A stretch of 64,000 bases of DNA from Sambucus nigra. Taxonomy: Eukaryota > Streptophyta > Magnoliopsida > Dipsacales > Adoxaceae. Below are positions 12,656 to 23,266 of this stretch, one piece after another. Below the pieces are notes generated by a model. The model had not been told where the DNA came from and made no database searches. It saw only the letters and a list, made by a program, of their open reading frames with translations. Made by a program: the position numbers and the translations under genes. The stretch covers positions 254,142,187 through 254,206,186 of the forward strand of contig OX422214.1 of NCBI GenBank assembly GCA_949130495.1. The letters run 5' to 3'. The first letter of the stretch is position 1. The number at the start of each line of letters is the position of its first letter.

Positions 12656-15600
12656 TAAAGGTATTTAAATTACACTGTGGACGTGAATTGGTAATTTGAG
12701 AAATTTCTATGAATAGTAATTTTGGAATTTATTAGTAAAATTACATGAATTTAATATTATAAAGTGAATAGTTAATATTAGTTTTCAAGTGTCGAATTAA
12801 TATTTACATGGATTATATTTCTCTTACGAGACTAAGTATATGAGTGGATTATTTTTATTACATGTCCCAGTATGGTAAAACGACAAAGGGAAATATTTTA
12901 ATTGGAAAATACGCATATTGAACGTGTTGGGTCTAATTAGTGAATTTTAGTTAAGTAACTCGAATGTAGATTTCGACTACGCCGTTGGGTTCGGAATGAC
13001 CGAGATAGTCAAAATAGAGTATCCGGGGGTAGTGATTAGGTTTCAGGGATTTTTGGACAAGTAGGGACTCGTAATTGAGTACACAAGTCATTTTACAATT
13101 GGTATATACCCAATATCGGGTTTATTAAGAAGGCAGCCCTCATTTCTTCCCCAAAATCATATCTAAGAGAGATAAAGGGAAGAGAGAAGGAAGATAAGAG
13201 AAAGAATAGAAGAGAAGAAGGAATGAAAGGGATTTTCGGCCAAAACTTTGCGGGATTCGACTCGGGGGCGTCGGATTTAATCCACGAGGCAAGTGTTTAA
13301 CTTGCTTTATGATTTAGTGTGTTTATTTCTCATATTATAGTTGGTGTAAAACTATAAAGATTTTTGGGTTGAAATTTGCGTAAATCAAATGGGTTTTTTG
13401 GAAGATTAAACGGATAAAACTCGGTTTATGCTTAATTTGAGAAACTTAAGAATTAATTGAAATTAATGGTTGGTTATGGTTTCTAGGATGATTAGAACCC
13501 TTTTTATGTGTGTATTTATGGTTGTTTGAGGTTGGATGATGATGAGAGAGGAGATAAAAAGTTTGGAGGTGCTTTAATGGAGGTTTGAATTTTTGGAGAA
13601 GAATGTGAATAGTGACCAGCGTCACTTTCGAACTGTTTTGGCTAGGAAGAGAGCCGATTCGGCTCTTGGCCAAAACATAAAAGTTGTAGATATTTTCGAT
13701 ACGGCCACGTGGGAGCTGACTGCATATTTTTCTGATTTTTTTCGATTTGATATGACTTTTCTAAGAAAGAAGTTCTGAGGTTGAAATCATTAACCCGAAA
13801 ATCAAACCGAAAATTTGAAAAATAAAGGCTAGAATTGTTTGGAGATAAAAATTTGGGGTTCCTAAAAATAGTGTGGGAACTTCTAAATATTTTTTTTTGA
13901 GTAAGGCGTGTACCTTGGGTTAGTTGAAAGTAAAATCCATGACTTAGCCAAATAGGGGTGTTCGTGAGGAGTAATACTTAAAGAGGTATTTAGGTGGGTA
14001 ATTTTATAAAAGTAATTGTGCGCGTAGAAAAGGTAATTATATACCGACCTTGGTTAAGTAAAATCCTACGAGGTGACTAGGATGAAATTTGGAATACTTA
14101 CTACAATTGAGAAATTTCCCTAAGCGTCTACAGACGACGATTATTATAAGTGAGGAGATACCTAAGGAATTAAGAGAAGTAGTGCGTATGCTATTTAATT
14201 ATTATGTATTGGTACATTCGGGAATTAATTGTACAAATCTTTATGAAGTGATTAATGAGTGATTTGAATATTAAAGAAGAGAGTACGTATTGGGGTAGTA
14301 TTTTAAGTGTAAGAATGTTTATATTATTAAGAAATGGAACACTTGAGGTTAATTGCTACTGCTATAGAGTTTGGAACTTATACCCATAATATATTGGGAA
14401 GTGATTTAGATTGTATAAAAGATGTCGTTAAATTATATATAATATAAGATGAATAAATATAACGATGTTATTGCTATTATCATCATGCTGTGAGAAAAGC
14501 TTGGAAATAATATATTGAGGATTGGTTATAATCGATAAATGCGTAGGATATTCGAGATATAAATATACTACGTATGGAACTTATTATATGGGCTATGCGT
14601 ATGCCCTGATATTAATATGTATATGGTTTAAATAAATACCTATGGGGAATTATGTATAAGAAAGATAAATACATATCGTTATCATATGGTTGTGTAAATA
14701 CCTCATTGATGTTATATTTATATAGGTGGAATGCGTGCCTATATTATTGTTTATTATGTGTATGACATACCTACCATACTTGCTATCACGGGAGGATGAC
14801 TTTCGAAAGAGGGCAATCTTATCTTGTGTCGCTTTCGGGGGGATTTAGATTTGGTACCTCAAGAACATAGGACTCTGAAGGGCTTATTTGTGAGTCGATA
14901 AGTCTGCTGAATATGGGAGCGTAGGTATGTTCGTGACCCATGGATATGTGAACTATGTTCGCCTTCAATATGTGTGATTTGTATCGATACAGTTCCTGAG
15001 TGATTCGGGATGCGTGATCCTTGTGTACGAGATGTACTTGGATTTGATAGCAGAGTATGTGTGCACCGCAGCTTAGCCTCGGGGTGTTATATGTGTATAT
15101 ATGTACTGAGAATAGCATATATGTATAATTGAGATGTTTCACCGTTGCTTAGTAGATTAAAAAAATGACTAAGCCACCTATATTATAGATCGGTGGATTG
15201 ATTAATATACTTGTGGTATATAGTATACTGTTTATATATGAGATGAGATGAGATGTCATATAACGTAACCTTATATAAAAGGGAAAAGAATGAATAAAGT
15301 AATATACTCCTTCCGGTAAATTTATATTCGGACCTATATGATTATGAATCCTTGGTTCTAATGAGAACTAAATATATATATATATGGGTTAGTATAATAT
15401 GTTGTATGTACTGTGGGCCTAATGTATCCCGACGATCGACATTATCACATAGTAGTGTATCGGGGGGTTCCTTGTTTGGATTTCGCTTCCCGAGACACCC
15501 CACGCACGAACGTTACATAATGTTGGGAATGGGGAGAAGTTTAGTCCTTCATACTCGGATAAATAAGGATTATTAGAATATGGTAAATACATTAGTTAGG

Positions 15601-16270
15601 CAGGGTAGCTTAACTAGGTTGCTTAAAAGATATGTGATAGTTGTGCTCTATTAGAAGAGGGGTGAGGTGTATCTCATGAGAGTGCGATGCCTGTTTAAAT
15701 ATGAGAAATATCATATCTTAAAAATATGGATTTTATGCACTTGCTAAAATATTTTCAAAACTCGGGCTCTGAACCGTTTCTCTCTTTTCCCCCTCTCTTG
15801 CTATATCTATATCTATATATAGGTGTCCAAACACAGGGACGGCTGGATGATGTTTCCTTCCAGTCAGACGTTTGCTGTAGCAGCTGCGGATGCAAGCAGG
15901 ATTATTGTAGACGCTTCTATCATTGAGATCTAGATATGAGGTATTGTAGGCTTATTTAGGTTGATGGCCCAACTGTACTCATTTATTCTTCTACCGCCTT
16001 TTTGTGCGGCATTCGATTTGGTTGTATTATTTTTTACTGAGTATTCGGTTACTTCATTTCATTTCAGTTATTGCATACAACTATTGTAATTGCTTTATTT
16101 TAATGGTTTGGTTAAAAAGGTTAGTTAATTTAAAATTTGACGTCAGCCTAATAGGATATTAGTAATTAAATTGGTTTTCGACAGTGATGTTAAGAATGAA
16201 CCATATGAGACTCTCGTTTTAATTTGATATAGTAGTGATCACCCGGGATTTTATTAGGCGGGTTGTCAAA
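12656..16270 (+). mobile_element. Family C LTR, 5' end displaced by A1
   Basis: This LTR lacks only its first few dozen bases, which should lie left of element A1. It has TTCGGAATGACCGAGATAGTC (about 12990-13010), a purine-rich leader, the GCAAGT/ACTTGC hairpin (13289-13305), one 50-bp GGTTCC module (15460-15510), a GGGCTCTGAACCG hairpin (about 15765), and a terminal GGTTGTCAAA in place of GGTTGTCACA. The part from about 13600 to the end is closely matched at 59826-62478. No palindrome array is present. The comparable place holds the imperfect inverted repeat GAGCCGATTCGGCTC (about 13650). I see no PBS after its end, so it is either a 3' LTR or a solo LTR. Confidence 0.75.
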
Positions 16271-17756
16271 ATATAATGATTAATATTTATGTAATATACT
16301 TACTAAGTAAATAGTAAAGAATTATTTTACGTCACAGCGAGTAATAGTGACACGACAATATTATATCTTAATCGAAAGTCGAGTGTAGACTATATGTGGT
16401 CGAGATAGGAGATTTATATAGAGTGACTCAGATGGATATTTTGAGGTTACAGTTGGTTTCGGGTGGGTCGAGATAGTCAAATAGTGTACCTGAGGGTAAT
16501 AATTGGGTCCCCGTGCCGTTTTAGACATAATTGGGCCCACGCGGGGGTATTTGGGCCATTTGGGCTTGGCCATTTAGCCTAATTTCGGGATTAAAGATAT
16601 TAACCTAAATCTTAGAGTTAGAGGTATCCACAACTCAAATTCTAAACCCTAGAAACTGAGAGAAGAGAGACATAAGAGAAGATTGGAGATTTAGGAGCCC
16701 AATTCAAGGTGAAATTGGGTGTGCTATTGTCAAATCCGTCTTCTACAAAGCGTAATCAGACCATATGAACTTAGAGAGGCAAGTGATTAACTTACTTCTG
16801 TTTCAAATTGGAAAAACTAATGTTCATATCATGGTAGGTGTACAACAAAACCATTTTTGGGAAGGGTTTCACATGAAAAAAGGTGGGTTTTGAGAAATTA
16901 TCCCATAACTTGTAGAGTAAATGCATATTTAGTATTTTTGAATGGACTATAATTTCTAGAATTTGAACCTTGTCAGAGATTCATAGATTGATCGTGATTA
17001 ATTGGAACTTTGAATCAAATCTAGGGTTACTTGAGGTGTTTATCATGTTAACCCATTTTAATGGATTAATTAGGTGATTGTAGTTAATATTTAATATTAG
17101 AATAATTATTTGATGTTATAATCATCTATGGATATTTCTCTTATGTTCTATATGATTGGGTGAATGTATAATATCATGTAGAAGGTGTTTGGGTTGGATT
17201 TGAAATAGAAATATCTCGATTTTTGCACAATTTTCATTTTGGTTTCTGCACTGTTTCCATCAATATCATTAGAACCTCGTTGGAACGATGTTCCTTTCTC
17301 GTTCGAACTATGCTAGTATGCCATTCTAATGACCCTAAGTTTTGGTCACGGAGATAGATCTTTTCATTACGAACGCGTGACCACCAGTTTTGTATTTTTC
17401 TGATTTTCTTTTTAAATTAGTTTTGAATTTTCCATAAAAGGGTGTCTCAGATTGAAATCCTTAGTCAGAAATCAAATCTGGGTAAGGATTCAATGTATTA
17501 GTTTACATAAGGATTATGGGTGAATGTATATGAGCCTTGAAAGGTGAGAAAAGGAGGAACCTAAATAAGGAATTGAGTAAAATAAATTCTTAAGTATTTA
17601 AATAAGGTCCGATTGGGTGAGTCCGGATACTTTAGTATGTGAAACTACATTAATTATTTAATGGAAGCGAAACTAAATAAATTACTAGTCGGAAAAATAG
17701 ACTCAGGAATTATGAGCTAGTGATACGGGTGTTAGGCTTAGGTTAGCTAGATTTAT

Positions 17757-17803
<47 letters not shown>

Positions 17804-19132
17804 TATTTAAAATTATCGATGTGTGTGATATTTTTGTGAAAACATACCCCGATTGTGCTATCATCGGAGGTTGCACGATGTGGGTGAATCCCCTGGGTAG
17901 TAAATGCATGGAGAGTATAGTCCCCAAGTCATATTGTCTGATTATTTTGTTATGTATTTTATTTTTCGATGTGAGATGTTTTGAGTATGATTCGGTCTCT
18001 CCCTCGGGGAAATATGACCGCCTCCACAATGTTTGTCGCTTTTTACCTATTTTGGTGTGAGTTAACCGACTTATGGTAACCGAGTTATTGTGAGTATACC
18101 TGGGATATGATAGATTTTTAAAGACAACCATCCACTGAGTTATTACTCGGAAGGATAGTTATTATATGCGATATGTGTGTGATTCTTTTAGTATATTGAT
18201 ACGTATTTAATAGAGTCGATAATTGTGTACGGGTTAAAAATATAAAGTGTGAATGCATTATTTATATGACTAGTGTGAATGTTATCTAACCAATTAAAGT
18301 GAAAATGATCAACGAAGTTATAAAGGGTAAAATAACTTAGGAACCAAAGGGAGGAAGTACTCGGGATAGAGTAGGGTGATAGAAATATTTGTAACAGGAC
18401 TAGTCAGGTAGGGTAGTATAACTAGTTGGGTTAGAAGGTAAGTGTTAGGTGTGCACAATAGTTGAGGGTAAGTAATATCTCAAGAGAGTGAGACATCCGC
18501 TTAAATATAAAAAGTGTTAATGCATTTTAACTTTTGCATATTAATTACTTGCTAAATATTTTTCAAATGGTTTTGGGCTCCGACCCGTGTCAAAAAAAAT
18601 TTATAAAATATTTTAGTTGTCCAATCACTGGGACGCCAGGCTTGATGACTCATTATAGGGATGCGTAGCTACAACATTTGTCTAGGCTTGCAAGACTTTT
18701 AGCAGACGTTTCAGTTATTCATTCCTATATTAGGATGTTGATTCAATAGTTCTTTCGGGTATGTTTCCCTTTTCAGTTGATATACATTTTGTTCTATTTG
18801 CCAGACAATGTGTTTGGATTTCGTTTTATTTCTGTAGACTTATGGATTGGATTCTGTTTTGGGAATCGATGGTTTATTCGATCCCCATTATTTATCTATT
18901 TATCGTATGATATTTAGACTCTTATAATTGTTGTGGATGTGTTATTATATTCCTATTTTTTCACATGTGGTTATGTTAATGAAAGATAAAATTGACACTA
19001 ACTTAATTTAACATTGGTGGTTAGTAACTTAAGAATGATTTTCGACAGTGATGCTAAGAATGAACCAAATGACATTCTTGTTCATTTTGATAAAGGACCG
19101 ATCACCCTGATTAAAGTAGGCGGGCTGTCACA
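16271..19132 (+). mobile_element. Family E LTR, 5' end missing
   Basis: This LTR is related to 58105-59809 and 63130-64000. It has TCGAGATAGTCAAATAGTG (about 16470), the hairpin position at 16779-16795, a region with GTTGGAACGA and CGTTCGAAC motifs (17277-17310), an (AT)n(GT)n tract (17755-17803), the G+C-richer block (about 17840-18060), a GGGCTCCGACCCG hairpin (about 18577), GTCCAATCACTGGGACG, and the terminal GGGCTGTCACA. Its first 100 bp or so are absent, apparently displaced by the family C element. Host DNA follows at 19133. Confidence 0.72.
17755..17803. repeat. (AT)n(GT)n microsatellite in family E LTR
   Basis: An alternating AT run of about 24 bases passes directly into a GT run of about 24 bases. 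A matching position in the related LTR at 59639 has become a TG/CG alternating tract. Confidence 0.95.
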
Positions 19133-20210
19133 ATGTTGTATTTTATAGCTTTACCATATCATAATCGATTTATTTTCTTCACTGAAAAAGAAAGGGATAA
19201 ACTATTAAGAACAGAAATATAAATTTAATCACAAAAGCTTCAAAAGGATGTTTCTATTATGGAGAAAACAACTAGATCGTATGTGGTACCTTTTATGTCT
19301 CATAATCTTTTGATTCATTTTAAAAAGGAGGAAACATAAATCATTAGTAACAACGTAACAAATCAACAAAATGAACCCCAATATTAAATATGTTGCAATG
19401 AGAAAATTATTAGAAATGACAAATACATACCAAGGTCATTTAGTTGCCTTGACAAACAAATAATGTCCTAGGATTTTGGGTGCTTGATCTCCCATTATAA
19501 GTGTTACAAAGGGTAAATATATATTTTGGCTTTTGGGTGCTTGATCTTCCATAGTAAGGGTTTCGTAGACTGAGATAGAGAGAAAAGAGGAAAAGAAGAT
19601 GATTTATAACAATAAAAGAGGGATTATATGCAGGTGGAAGAGGCATGAGGGAGAGCAAGAGAGAATTAATTATTAAATAGGACGCCTGTGTGTGGATGTG
19701 GGAGAGGAAGATGGAATGAAATAAATGAGGGTATAAGAGAAATTTTCAAATGTGTGAGGCTATTTTAGATAATTAATTATACTAAATGTCCTAGGATCAT
19801 TTTATGCAGTAGATATGAAAGATCTAAAAAAATTAGAATGGAAAAAGAAACATGAAGGATCACTTTAAACAATTGTGTAATTATTCGGTCATTTGATTTT
19901 TAACATTAGCTGGTATGTCTTCTTTATAATATTATACCCAATCTTTTTGTTTATTCAGGTTTAGCACCCAATTTTATGGAAACTATTTGATTAATTTAGT
20001 TGATCGTTAACCCTAACCATTTTTGGGTATAATCCAAAATTACCCTTCTATTTAATAAATCAATAATTTACCCTCTGCACTAAACTATTTTTTAAGGATA
20101 ACACATCTCCCCTCTCATTTAAAACATCACAATCATTTTCCCTTTCTTTCAAAATTTACGCACTTCGTACTCTCACTATTCATACTACAAAAAATAAAAT
20201 AATAGGCGAG

Positions 20211-20214
<4 letters not shown>
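19133..20214. other. Host DNA upstream of the glycosyltransferase gene; no gene seen
   Basis: This is AT-rich unique-looking sequence right of the retroelement nest. A short near-repeat around TTTTGGGTGCTTGATCT occurs at 19473 and 19535. I find no reading frame with a plausible start and no transposon termini. Confidence 0.5.

Positions 20215-20281
<67 letters not shown>
20215..20281. repeat. (AT)33 microsatellite
   Basis: An uninterrupted run of about 67 bases of alternating AT, flanked by ordinary AT-rich sequence. Confidence 0.97.
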
Positions 20282-20282
<1 letters not shown>

Positions 20283-20308
20283 CTCTAGGTTAAATCCTTA
20301 CGGTTTTT

Positions 20309-20352
20309 CCACGTGTCAACGACATTAAATTCACCCATCTATGTGTATAAAA
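20309..20352 (+). promoter_or_regulatory. Promoter-like block: G-box/ABRE plus TATA box
   Basis: CCACGTGTC (20309-20317) is a G-box/ABRE-type core. TATAAAA (20346-20352) follows 29 bp later. Downstream is a pyrimidine-rich stretch typical of plant 5' leaders (20375-20520) and then an ATG at 20525. The arrangement is a plausible core promoter, but no extended gene follows, so this could be a captured or abandoned promoter. Confidence 0.45.
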
Positions 20353-20524
20353 CGGTAGTTGTATTCTGACTCATTGTCTTACTCCAACTCTCCAACCTCT
20401 GCCCAAAGACTATCTATTTTCCTTCCAAATGCCAGACTATCTACATACCTCCATTTCCCTTTTATCCCCCATCTCCAAATTTCACTTTCTTTCCCTTTGT
20501 TGTTATTTCTCTCCATCGACTACT

Positions 20525-20605
20525 ATGAAGGCGAAGAAGAAGCTATTACACAAGATGGTACTGACCAAACACTGCTTTGGAGAAAACAATTTGGTCCATA
20601 AATAG
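20525..20605 (+). CDS. Micro-ORF, 26 codons, unknown
   Basis: This is the first ATG after the TATA/CT-rich leader. It opens a short basic peptide (begins MKAKKKLLHK) that stops at 20605. A GT dinucleotide inside it (after CAAGATG, about 20556) could be a splice donor, making this the first exon of a longer transcript, but I cannot find a second exon. The overlapping 80-residue frame at 20359-20601 has no ATG. A Helitron-like terminus lies about 400 bp downstream on the same strand, so the segment may be a captured promoter and first exon. Confidence 0.2.
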   Translation: MKAKKKLLHKMVLTKHCFGENNLVHK

Positions 20606-20981
20606 CCCAACTCCTTCCAAGTGGGTAGAATATCTGAGATTGTATTTAACTAAGATTTATAAAACTGTTTCTTAGATTTTTTTTCATTTTAATACTGGGT
20701 TTGATATTCGGTGACGATGAAGTTGATATATATGCATTTTGATTTCAATTTTAAATACGCTGAATTTTGTCATTTAATGTACTTTTGTTTTAGAATTAAT
20801 GCAACTGAGTTTTTTATGATAAGAATTTGAGTTATGATAGACATAAGCACATAAATTATTTGGTTAAATGTCCTAGTGAATATAGAAGTCCAATACATTG
20901 ATGATCATCATCAATTTGAATTTAGGTTTATTTTATATTTAATTATCATACATGAATGAAAAACATTATTTGAATTATGCA
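20606..20981. other. No gene seen
   Basis: AT-rich sequence between the micro-ORF and the first Helitron-like terminus. If the terminus at 21014 is real, this stretch would belong to the Helitron body. Confidence 0.4.
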
Positions 20982-21014
20982 CACGCTCGCGCGTCATGTG
21001 GCCGTACATGCTAG
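20982..21014 (+). mobile_element. Helitron-like 3' terminus (+ strand)
   Basis: The segment ends in CTAG (21011-21014) followed by T, with G+C-rich inverted sequence just before it (ACGC/GCGT and CATGT/ACATG stems) in AT-rich surroundings. This matches the Helitron 3' end pattern of hairpin plus CTRR inserted before T. It aligns with the reverse complement of 21129-21157, both ending ...CATGCTAGT. I could not identify the TC start, so the element length is unknown. Confidence 0.5.
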
Positions 21015-21128
21015 TATATTTTATATTTTAATAAATGGTGTAAATGAATTATACAAAAACAAGGCTCCTGTAATGTATCCTATGTTTTATCCGCCAATTG
21101 AAATATCCAAACTTTATATAATATAAAA

Positions 21129-21157
21129 CTAGCATGCAGGCCACGCGATGCGTGGCC
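21129..21157 (-). mobile_element. Helitron-like 3' terminus (- strand)
   Basis: Read on the minus strand, this is a perfect 8-bp stem GGCCACGC/GCGTGGCC with a 3-base loop (21139-21157), followed by TGCATGCTAG and then T. That fits a Helitron 3' end well. The body would extend rightwards from here toward the gene promoter. I did not find a clear 5' TC terminus. Confidence 0.6.
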
Positions 21158-22004
21158 GAACTTATCTAAACCGTATTATTTTAAATAAGAAGGAAATGTT
21201 GAAGGGTGAAGGGAACAAAATAACAGAGTAAAGAAAAAGATTATTAAAATCAAGAATCTGTAACAATGGGAAAATTAACAATATCAGCAATGCAATGTAA
21301 ACCTACATATATTATGTCAGTTTTCGTGGAATCATAACATATAAAATGTAACTAAAAAAATACAAAGTTCAAGCAATGCAAAAGTTCGACAGTTTGTTAC
21401 TCCTTTTGAGATACAAAATCAATAATCCAGAATTCAGAGCTTAGAGATTCAAATGAGCATTAGTTGCACAAAAAATTACAAAAAAATTATGATCCTATGG
21501 AATAATAACAAATAAATAAATCTATCGTCGTGTTTCACATATATATAACTATCACTTGTGATTATTACCCACGGACATGTATAACCTACTGTAAAATTAG
21601 ATCCAAAATCAACCACTTCAAGTAATAAATTAAAATCATTAATCTATTAACAAAGTCAAATTTATAATACACACAATAACATCAAAATAAATTAGAAAGA
21701 ACAAATAACCATAACACTCAAAACCTACTAAATTTTAAAATATAAATAAACTAAGCATAAGTATACAAAATAACTCAAAACGCATATAGAGAGAACATTG
21801 ATTAAAAAAAGTACATACTTATATAATTTTCATAATTTAACTTGTGGAGCTGTGGATACAAATGATTCGGCTCTGGTGCCAAGCAAAAGACAGTAATTTA
21901 ACTTGTACCTGGTACGCTTGCAGTTAACCAACGGTCTAATTTAGGGGATTGAAAAGGTCGAGTACGATTCCTTAAAATCAACTCTGGAATACCACACTAG
22001 TTTT
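21158..22004. other. Upstream flank of the glycosyltransferase gene; no gene seen
   Basis: AT-rich sequence, probably including the body of the minus-strand Helitron-like element and the distal promoter of the gene at 22122. No reading frame or RNA gene is recognisable. Confidence 0.4.
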
Positions 22005-22050
22005 TATATATAAAACCTTTCCTCACTCTCTCTCTCTCTCGCCTTTTCGT
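22005..22050 (+). promoter_or_regulatory. TATA box and pyrimidine patch of glycosyltransferase gene
   Basis: TATATATAAAA lies at 22005-22015, about 110 bp before the start codon. A CT-repeat pyrimidine patch (22021-22043) follows, a common plant core-promoter feature near the transcription start. The predicted leader is about 80 bases. Confidence 0.6.
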
Positions 22051-22121
22051 TCTGCAGGGATCAAACATTATTCTCCATGATACAATAAAAAGTCAATCCC
22101 TCTAACTCACTATTCACAACC

Positions 22122-22292
22122 ATGGAATCCGGGGTTGTAAACAACCACCACCAACACCATGCCCACTTTTTATTTCAACTCAAAAATGGTGTTCAGATTT
22201 TATTTGTGACGGTTGTGCTTTTGTGGTTTGTTCTTTATCATTTTGCTTACCCGTTTCAGCTGCTCCCCACTTCCTTCAAAATGTCCTCTCAG
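22122..22292 (+). CDS. Plant nucleotide-diphospho-sugar transferase (At4g15970-like), exon 1
   Basis: This is exon 1 of three (22122-22292, 47569-47928, 49537-50034), jointly 342 residues. It encodes residues 1-57: a short His/Asn-rich cytosolic tail, then a hydrophobic segment at about residues 23-45. This is the type II signal anchor expected of a Golgi glycosyltransferase. The exon ends CAG|GTAAGT, a consensus donor, after exactly 57 codons, so it joins exon 2 in phase 0. Family PF03407 (Nucleotid_trans) transfers sugars from nucleotide sugars; the acceptor of this plant subgroup is not something I can infer. Linkage to the distant exons rests on phase, domain order and absence of an alternative first exon. 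A TATA box sits 107 bp upstream. Confidence 0.72.
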
Positions 22293-23261
22293 GTAAGTTA
22301 CTCATCCCTTTTTTTTACCTCATACTATTCGAAATTTGAAAAATGTAGAAGAAAAGTTCGGGAACAAAATAACAAATATATGTTATGTTATTCTTGTAAC
22401 GTTTTGTTCTATAACTAATAGGGCTGTAAAAATGTGACAATAACTCGACAAGAAAATGACACCAAATTGATAAGATATTCGTGTCTTATTTTGTGTTATT
22501 TTATGCTTTCACTCGTATTTTAAGGTCTTTTATATGTGTTGAGTTCGTTTGATTCTTGTTGTGCCGTATTGGATCCGAATGCAATTCAAAAACATAAAAG
22601 GTTGTTTGTCAACTCAATTCTAAAGCTTAAAATTGACCTTTCAAATTCATTTTCATGACTTTAAATTAAGATTGTCAAACGGACCAAATTGTCATTCATA
22701 ATATTTTCAGTCGGCCAAACTGAAAAAAGCAAAAACTAAAATTCCAAAGTGAAGGAATACCTTTTTTTTTCCTTATACTACGCAATGTACTCTAAAACCC
22801 CGAAAAAATAAACCTTGATGTATTTATAATTTGTTGAACCATCAGTGGCATAAACACTTCTTAAGGAAATATTTGTAACATGATACATAGTTTTGGGGAT
22901 TTTAGGACATCTAAGGGGTTGGTTATTTACAAAAAATTAGCAGTTCAAGGGATTTCTTACACGGTAGACTTCTCAATGTCCAAACATAAAGTTGTAGTTA
23001 GTACACATATGTGTAATTTATGTTTAGTTTTTAAATATAAGAGTAATTATTAAAAAAATCTACTAATTATTCATCAAGAAAGAAAAAAATGGTTTTCAGT
23101 TAGTATTGTTGCAAAATCTGTCATCAATTAAAAACTCCCTTAAAGAGGCATTTGTGACGCAAGACAATGATTTTTTAATGACCCATCAAAATATTGCATT
23201 AGTTTTTTTTTTTCTTTTCTATTTCACTGTTTTTTACCCAAATTATAACAAACATAAAATT
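22293..23261. other. Intron 1, host part left of element D; nothing seen
   Basis: AT-rich intronic sequence with several homopolymer runs. No exon, RNA gene or transposon terminus is recognised. Confidence 0.5.
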
Positions 23262-23266
23262 ATATG
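23262..23266. repeat. Target site duplication ATATG, left of element D
   Basis: ATATG immediately precedes the TGTAACAACC start of element D. It is repeated exactly at 32748-32752 after the terminal GTCACA. Confidence 0.92.

Noticed and set aside
17703..18131. 142-codon minus-strand frame with HTHTHT and YIYIYI runs
   Set aside because: Crosses an AT/GT microsatellite inside the family E LTR; no domain.
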